Positions 63,301 to 64,000 of a stretch of DNA of 64,000 nucleotides are shown here, one piece after another. The position numbers and the translations under genes are program-made. The notes beneath the pieces are model-generated. The model was not told where the DNA came from and searched no databases. It saw nothing but the letters and a program-made list of their open reading frames with translations. The stretch's first letter is position 1, and each line of letters opens with the position of its first letter. Source of the stretch: Exiguobacterium profundum (GTDB lineage Bacteria; Bacillota; Bacilli; Exiguobacteriales; Exiguobacteriaceae); assembly GCF_001909285.1 (NCBI RefSeq), contig NZ_MRSV01000001.1, forward strand, positions 1,661,680-1,725,679. The letters run 5' to 3'.

Positions 63301-64000
63301 TGGTTGTGAAAAAGATGGTGACGAAGTCGAGTCTCATCGAAAAGTTAAAAGAAGCCGGCGTTCGCTCGGGAGAGGCGTTGTTTGTCCATTCGTCGCTCTC
63401 AAAACTCGGTTGGGTATGTGGAGGGGCGCAGACCGTCATTGAAGCGATTCAGGAAGTGGTCGGTCCATCTGGGTTGATTATGATGGCGACCCAGACCGGA
63501 GACAATTCAGACCCAGCTGAATGGGAAGCGCCACCTGTCCCCGTGGAATGGTGGCAGACGATTCGCGCGGAGATGCCTCCGTACGAAGCTGATAAAACAG
63601 CGACACGTGGCATGGGACGTGTGCCGGAACTGTTCCGAAGCTATCCGCACGTATATCGTAGTTCCCATCCGATGTGGTCTGTTGCCGCCTGGGGCGATGG
63701 GGCTGAAGCCATCGTGTCCGGTCATACTATCGATGTCGGGTTCGGTCCAGGTTCACCTATCGAGCGAATGATTGAGCGAAACGCACGAATCCTTCACCTT
63801 GGGTCTCCGCTCGATGCGACGACACTCTGGCATTATGCCGAGTACGGAATTGACGGTCCGACCAAATCATTCGGTTGTGCTGTTATAGAACGAGGGGAGC
63901 GAAAGTGGCGTACATTTGAACATGTCGATGTGAACAGCGATCCGTTTGGCGCAATCGGCGAGAACATCGTCAAACAAAAGGATGTGCGAACATTTTCTAT
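63300..64000 (+). CDS. AAC(3)-type aminoglycoside N-acetyltransferase-like protein, 3' end cut by the window
   Basis: The frame opens at ATG 63300, overlapping the sbcC stop (TGATG), with a GTG at 63306 better placed for GGAG at 63294; start uncertain. 233 codons are visible. Antibiotic_NAT features: LFVHSSLSKLGWVCGG, MMATQTGDNSDPAEW, the R-G-M-G-R-V-P-E-L segment, SSHPMWSVAAWG and GFGPGSPIERM. Such proteins acetylate the 3-amino group of aminoglycosides, but chromosomal members (YokD-like) often have other or unknown substrates. The C-terminal end is outside the window. Confidence 0.88.
   Translation, partial: MVVKKMVTKSSLIEKLKEAGVRSGEALFVHSSLSKLGWVCGGAQTVIEAIQEVVGPSGLIMMATQTGDNSDPAEWEAPPVPVEWWQTIRAEMPPYEADKTATRGMGRVPELFRSYPHVYRSSHPMWSVAAWGDGAEAIVSGHTIDVGFGPGSPIERMIERNARILHLGSPLDATTLWHYAEYGIDGPTKSFGCAVIERGERKWRTFEHVDVNSDPFGAIGENIVKQKDVRTFS

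Overview
The window looks like the chromosome of a non-sporulating Bacillales bacterium, most probably Exiguobacterium. The reasons are strong AGGAGG-type ribosome binding sites, TTGACA/TATAAT promoters, Gram-positive LexA boxes (CGAAC-N4-GTTCG), a GlnR box, a cre site, and gene order that follows Bacillus subtilis in long blocks (ymfF to kbl, hflX-glnA, lexA-tkt-yneF-ccdA, citB-plsY). The genus name is inference from gene content and was not tested by a search.

Layout. 1-2.9 kb: end of a ResC-type cytochrome c biogenesis gene, then the redox two-component pair resD-resE. 2.9-16.8 kb: a cobalamin adenosyltransferase, then a housekeeping block (two M16 peptidase homologues, an SDR, ymfK, a RodZ-like protein, pgsA, cinA, recA, rny, ymdB, spoVS, tdh, kbl). 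16.8-23.1 kb: an accessory stretch between kbl and hflX with orphan genes, an MFS exporter, a GNAT, a phosphatase and a tyrosine-recombinase-like gene. 23.2-27.7 kb: hflX (broken by an in-frame amber codon), ynbB, glnR, glnA. 27.8-31.4 kb: an AraC/GyrI regulator, then the SOS locus (lexA diverging from a small membrane gene, yneB and ynzC, with three LexA boxes). 31.5-43.5 kb: tkt, yneF, a heterodimeric ABC exporter pair, a Spo0E-like gene, ccdA-ccdC, the acetate permease operon with a cre site, yneK, prfC. 43.7-56.2 kb: aconitase, a betaine-type transporter, a tandem AAA+ protein with a membrane protein before it, a thioesterase, a VanY-type lipoprotein, plsY, a DeoR regulator with cutC, and a DUF975 membrane protein. 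56.2-64 kb: a minus-strand set (small YdaT-like protein, hydroxyacid dehydrogenase, ABC exporter), then sbcD, a frameshifted sbcC and the start of an AAC(3)-type acetyltransferase.

Most of the window is ordinary core genome with compact operons, ATGA/TAATG coupling and clear intrinsic terminators. The points worth a second look are: the amber codon in hflX; the one-base frameshift in sbcC; an apparent ATT start codon on the first gene of the ABC pair; a LysM-less SOS-induced membrane peptide where yneA sits in Bacillus; the orphan two-gene unit at 18.07-19.39 kb with its recombinase-like neighbour; a repeated TCACAATTGTG palindrome core before resD; and an exact 30-bp duplication of the glnA 3' end. 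No CRISPR array, rRNA, tRNA, IS element or prophage was seen. No gap between genes exceeds about 260 bases.
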